A stretch of 6,901 nt of DNA. It comes from an uncultured Prevotellaceae bacterium (GTDB taxonomy: Bacteria; Bacteroidota; Bacteroidia; Bacteroidales; Bacteroidaceae). A program made the translations under genes and the position numbers. Under the pieces are notes generated by a model, which had not been told where the DNA came from, did no database searches, and saw only the letters and a program-made list of their open reading frames with translations. Of this stretch, positions 6,428-6,901 are shown piece by piece (the first letter of the stretch is position 1; every line of letters starts with the position of its first letter). The stretch covers positions 1 through 6,901 of the forward strand of contig CAMZHP010000178.1 in assembly GCA_947306845.1 (NCBI GenBank), given 5' to 3'.

Positions 6428-6901
6428 TTAGCGGATGATGCCGCGCTTGGAGCTTTCTGCGAAACTGACGATGTAGTCGATCTCTTTTGTGGCGGGCAAC
6501 TGCTCCCGGATGGCGGCGATGGCCTCTGTCAACACACCCTTGGAGTAGAGCAGACGGTAGGCCTCGTGAATCTGGTTGATGGTCTCTGCGCTGAAACCAC
6601 GGCGGCGAAGACCCACAAGGTTGAGACCGCAATAGCGGGCTGGTTCTTTGCCGATGATGACAAAGGGGGGAGCGTCCATGCTGAAACGGGTGCCACCCTG
6701 AATCATCACATAACCTCCGACACGGCAGAACTGGTGAACAAGCACTGTGGCGCTGATGATGGCGTTGTCGTCGACAATCACCTCACCGGCGAATTTCGTG
6801 GAGTTGCCGATGATGAGATTGTTGCCCAGCACACAGTCGTGGGCCACATGCGCATCTTCCATAAGCAGACAGTGGTTGCCTATCTTGGTGGATCCTTTCG
6901 A
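6428..6901 (-). CDS. lpxA: UDP-N-acetylglucosamine acyltransferase LpxA, C-terminal 157 residues (N-terminus beyond the window edge)
   Basis: LpxA transfers a 3-hydroxyacyl group from acyl-ACP to the 3-OH of UDP-GlcNAc, the first step of lipid A synthesis, in the cytoplasm. The frame is open to position 6901, so the internal ATG at 6862 is not the start; about 100 N-terminal residues are outside. Numbered from the first visible codon, DAHVAHDC at 16-23 aligns with E. coli NAHIAHDC, so His21 matches catalytic His125 and His18 matches His122. Hexapeptide-type repeats of the left-handed beta-helix continue to about residue 75, including VHQFC at 55-59. The C-terminal helical domain begins around 90 with LNLVGLRRRGF and ends SSKRGIIR, an LpxA-type terminus like E. 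coli STRGLIR. The E. coli His144 position is Glu40 here. Gly69 aligns with Gly173, the residue linked to acyl-chain length in E. coli. In Bacteroidota, lpxA often follows a fused lpxC-fabZ gene, which may lie just outside. Confidence 0.95.
   Translation of the reverse strand, partial: SKGSTKIGNHCLLMEDAHVAHDCVLGNNLIIGNSTKFAGEVIVDDNAIISATVLVHQFCRVGGYVMIQGGTRFSMDAPPFVIIGKEPARYCGLNLVGLRRRGFSAETINQIHEAYRLLYSKGVLTEAIAAIREQLPATKEIDYIVSFAESSKRGIIR

Larger units (their letters stand above)
1..6901 (-). other. Probable single operon lpxA-miaA-PBP-helicase-ysxC-ABC-F
   Basis: Six consecutive genes share the minus strand with junctions of 18, -4, 9, 5 and 9 nt. No gap can hold a conventional intergenic promoter or a stem-loop terminator with a T-run, and I saw none. 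Both ends are open: lpxA enters from the right and the ABC-F gene leaves at the left, so the true promoter and terminator are outside. Internal promoters within coding sequence cannot be excluded by reading alone. Confidence 0.75.

Noticed and set aside
6428..6862. LpxA starting at the ATG at 6862 as a 144-residue protein
   Set aside because: The frame stays open to the window edge and the upstream residues (KGSTKIGNHCLL) match LpxA sequence, so this Met is internal and the gene is truncated by the window.

Overview
The window is a stretch of a Gram-negative chromosome, most likely from the Bacteroidota and probably Bacteroidales. The evidence is an LpxA with Bacteroidota-like features, a MiaA with the GGSMMYI variant, a class A penicillin-binding protein with the NTVDFGS version of a glycosyltransferase motif, and no Shine-Dalgarno sequence before any visible start codon. 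G+C is clearly above 50%, which would fit a Prevotella-like or related genome. The genus-level guess is weak because it rests on recalled family features rather than a search.

All six genes lie on the minus strand, so transcription runs from high to low coordinates: lpxA (N-terminus cut off by the right edge), miaA, a bifunctional class A PBP, a Pif1/RecD-like helicase with a C-terminal TPR, ysxC (engB), and an ABC-F ATPase (C-terminal part cut off by the left edge). Junctions from upstream to downstream are an 18-nt gap (lpxA/miaA), a 4-nt ATGA overlap (miaA/PBP), 9 nt (PBP/helicase), 5 nt (helicase/ysxC) and 9 nt (ysxC/ABC-F). There is no non-coding stretch longer than 18 nt. I see no room for an internal intergenic terminator, RNA gene or mobile element, and no CRISPR-like or large direct repeats. 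The layout looks like one long operon whose promoter and terminator lie outside the window.

Functionally this is a growth-linked cluster. LpxA starts lipid A synthesis, MiaA prenylates A37 of tRNAs reading UNN codons, the PBP polymerises and cross-links peptidoglycan, YsxC helps assemble the large ribosomal subunit, and the ABC-F protein probably acts on the ribosome. The helicase is the member whose role is least clear.

I found no convincing undescribed defence or mobile system. The points most worth a second look are the TPR-tailed helicase and its unusual TTG start in the same frame as the upstream PBP, the uniform lack of Shine-Dalgarno sites, and a few lineage-type substitutions at conserved positions in LpxA, MiaA and the ABC-F protein.
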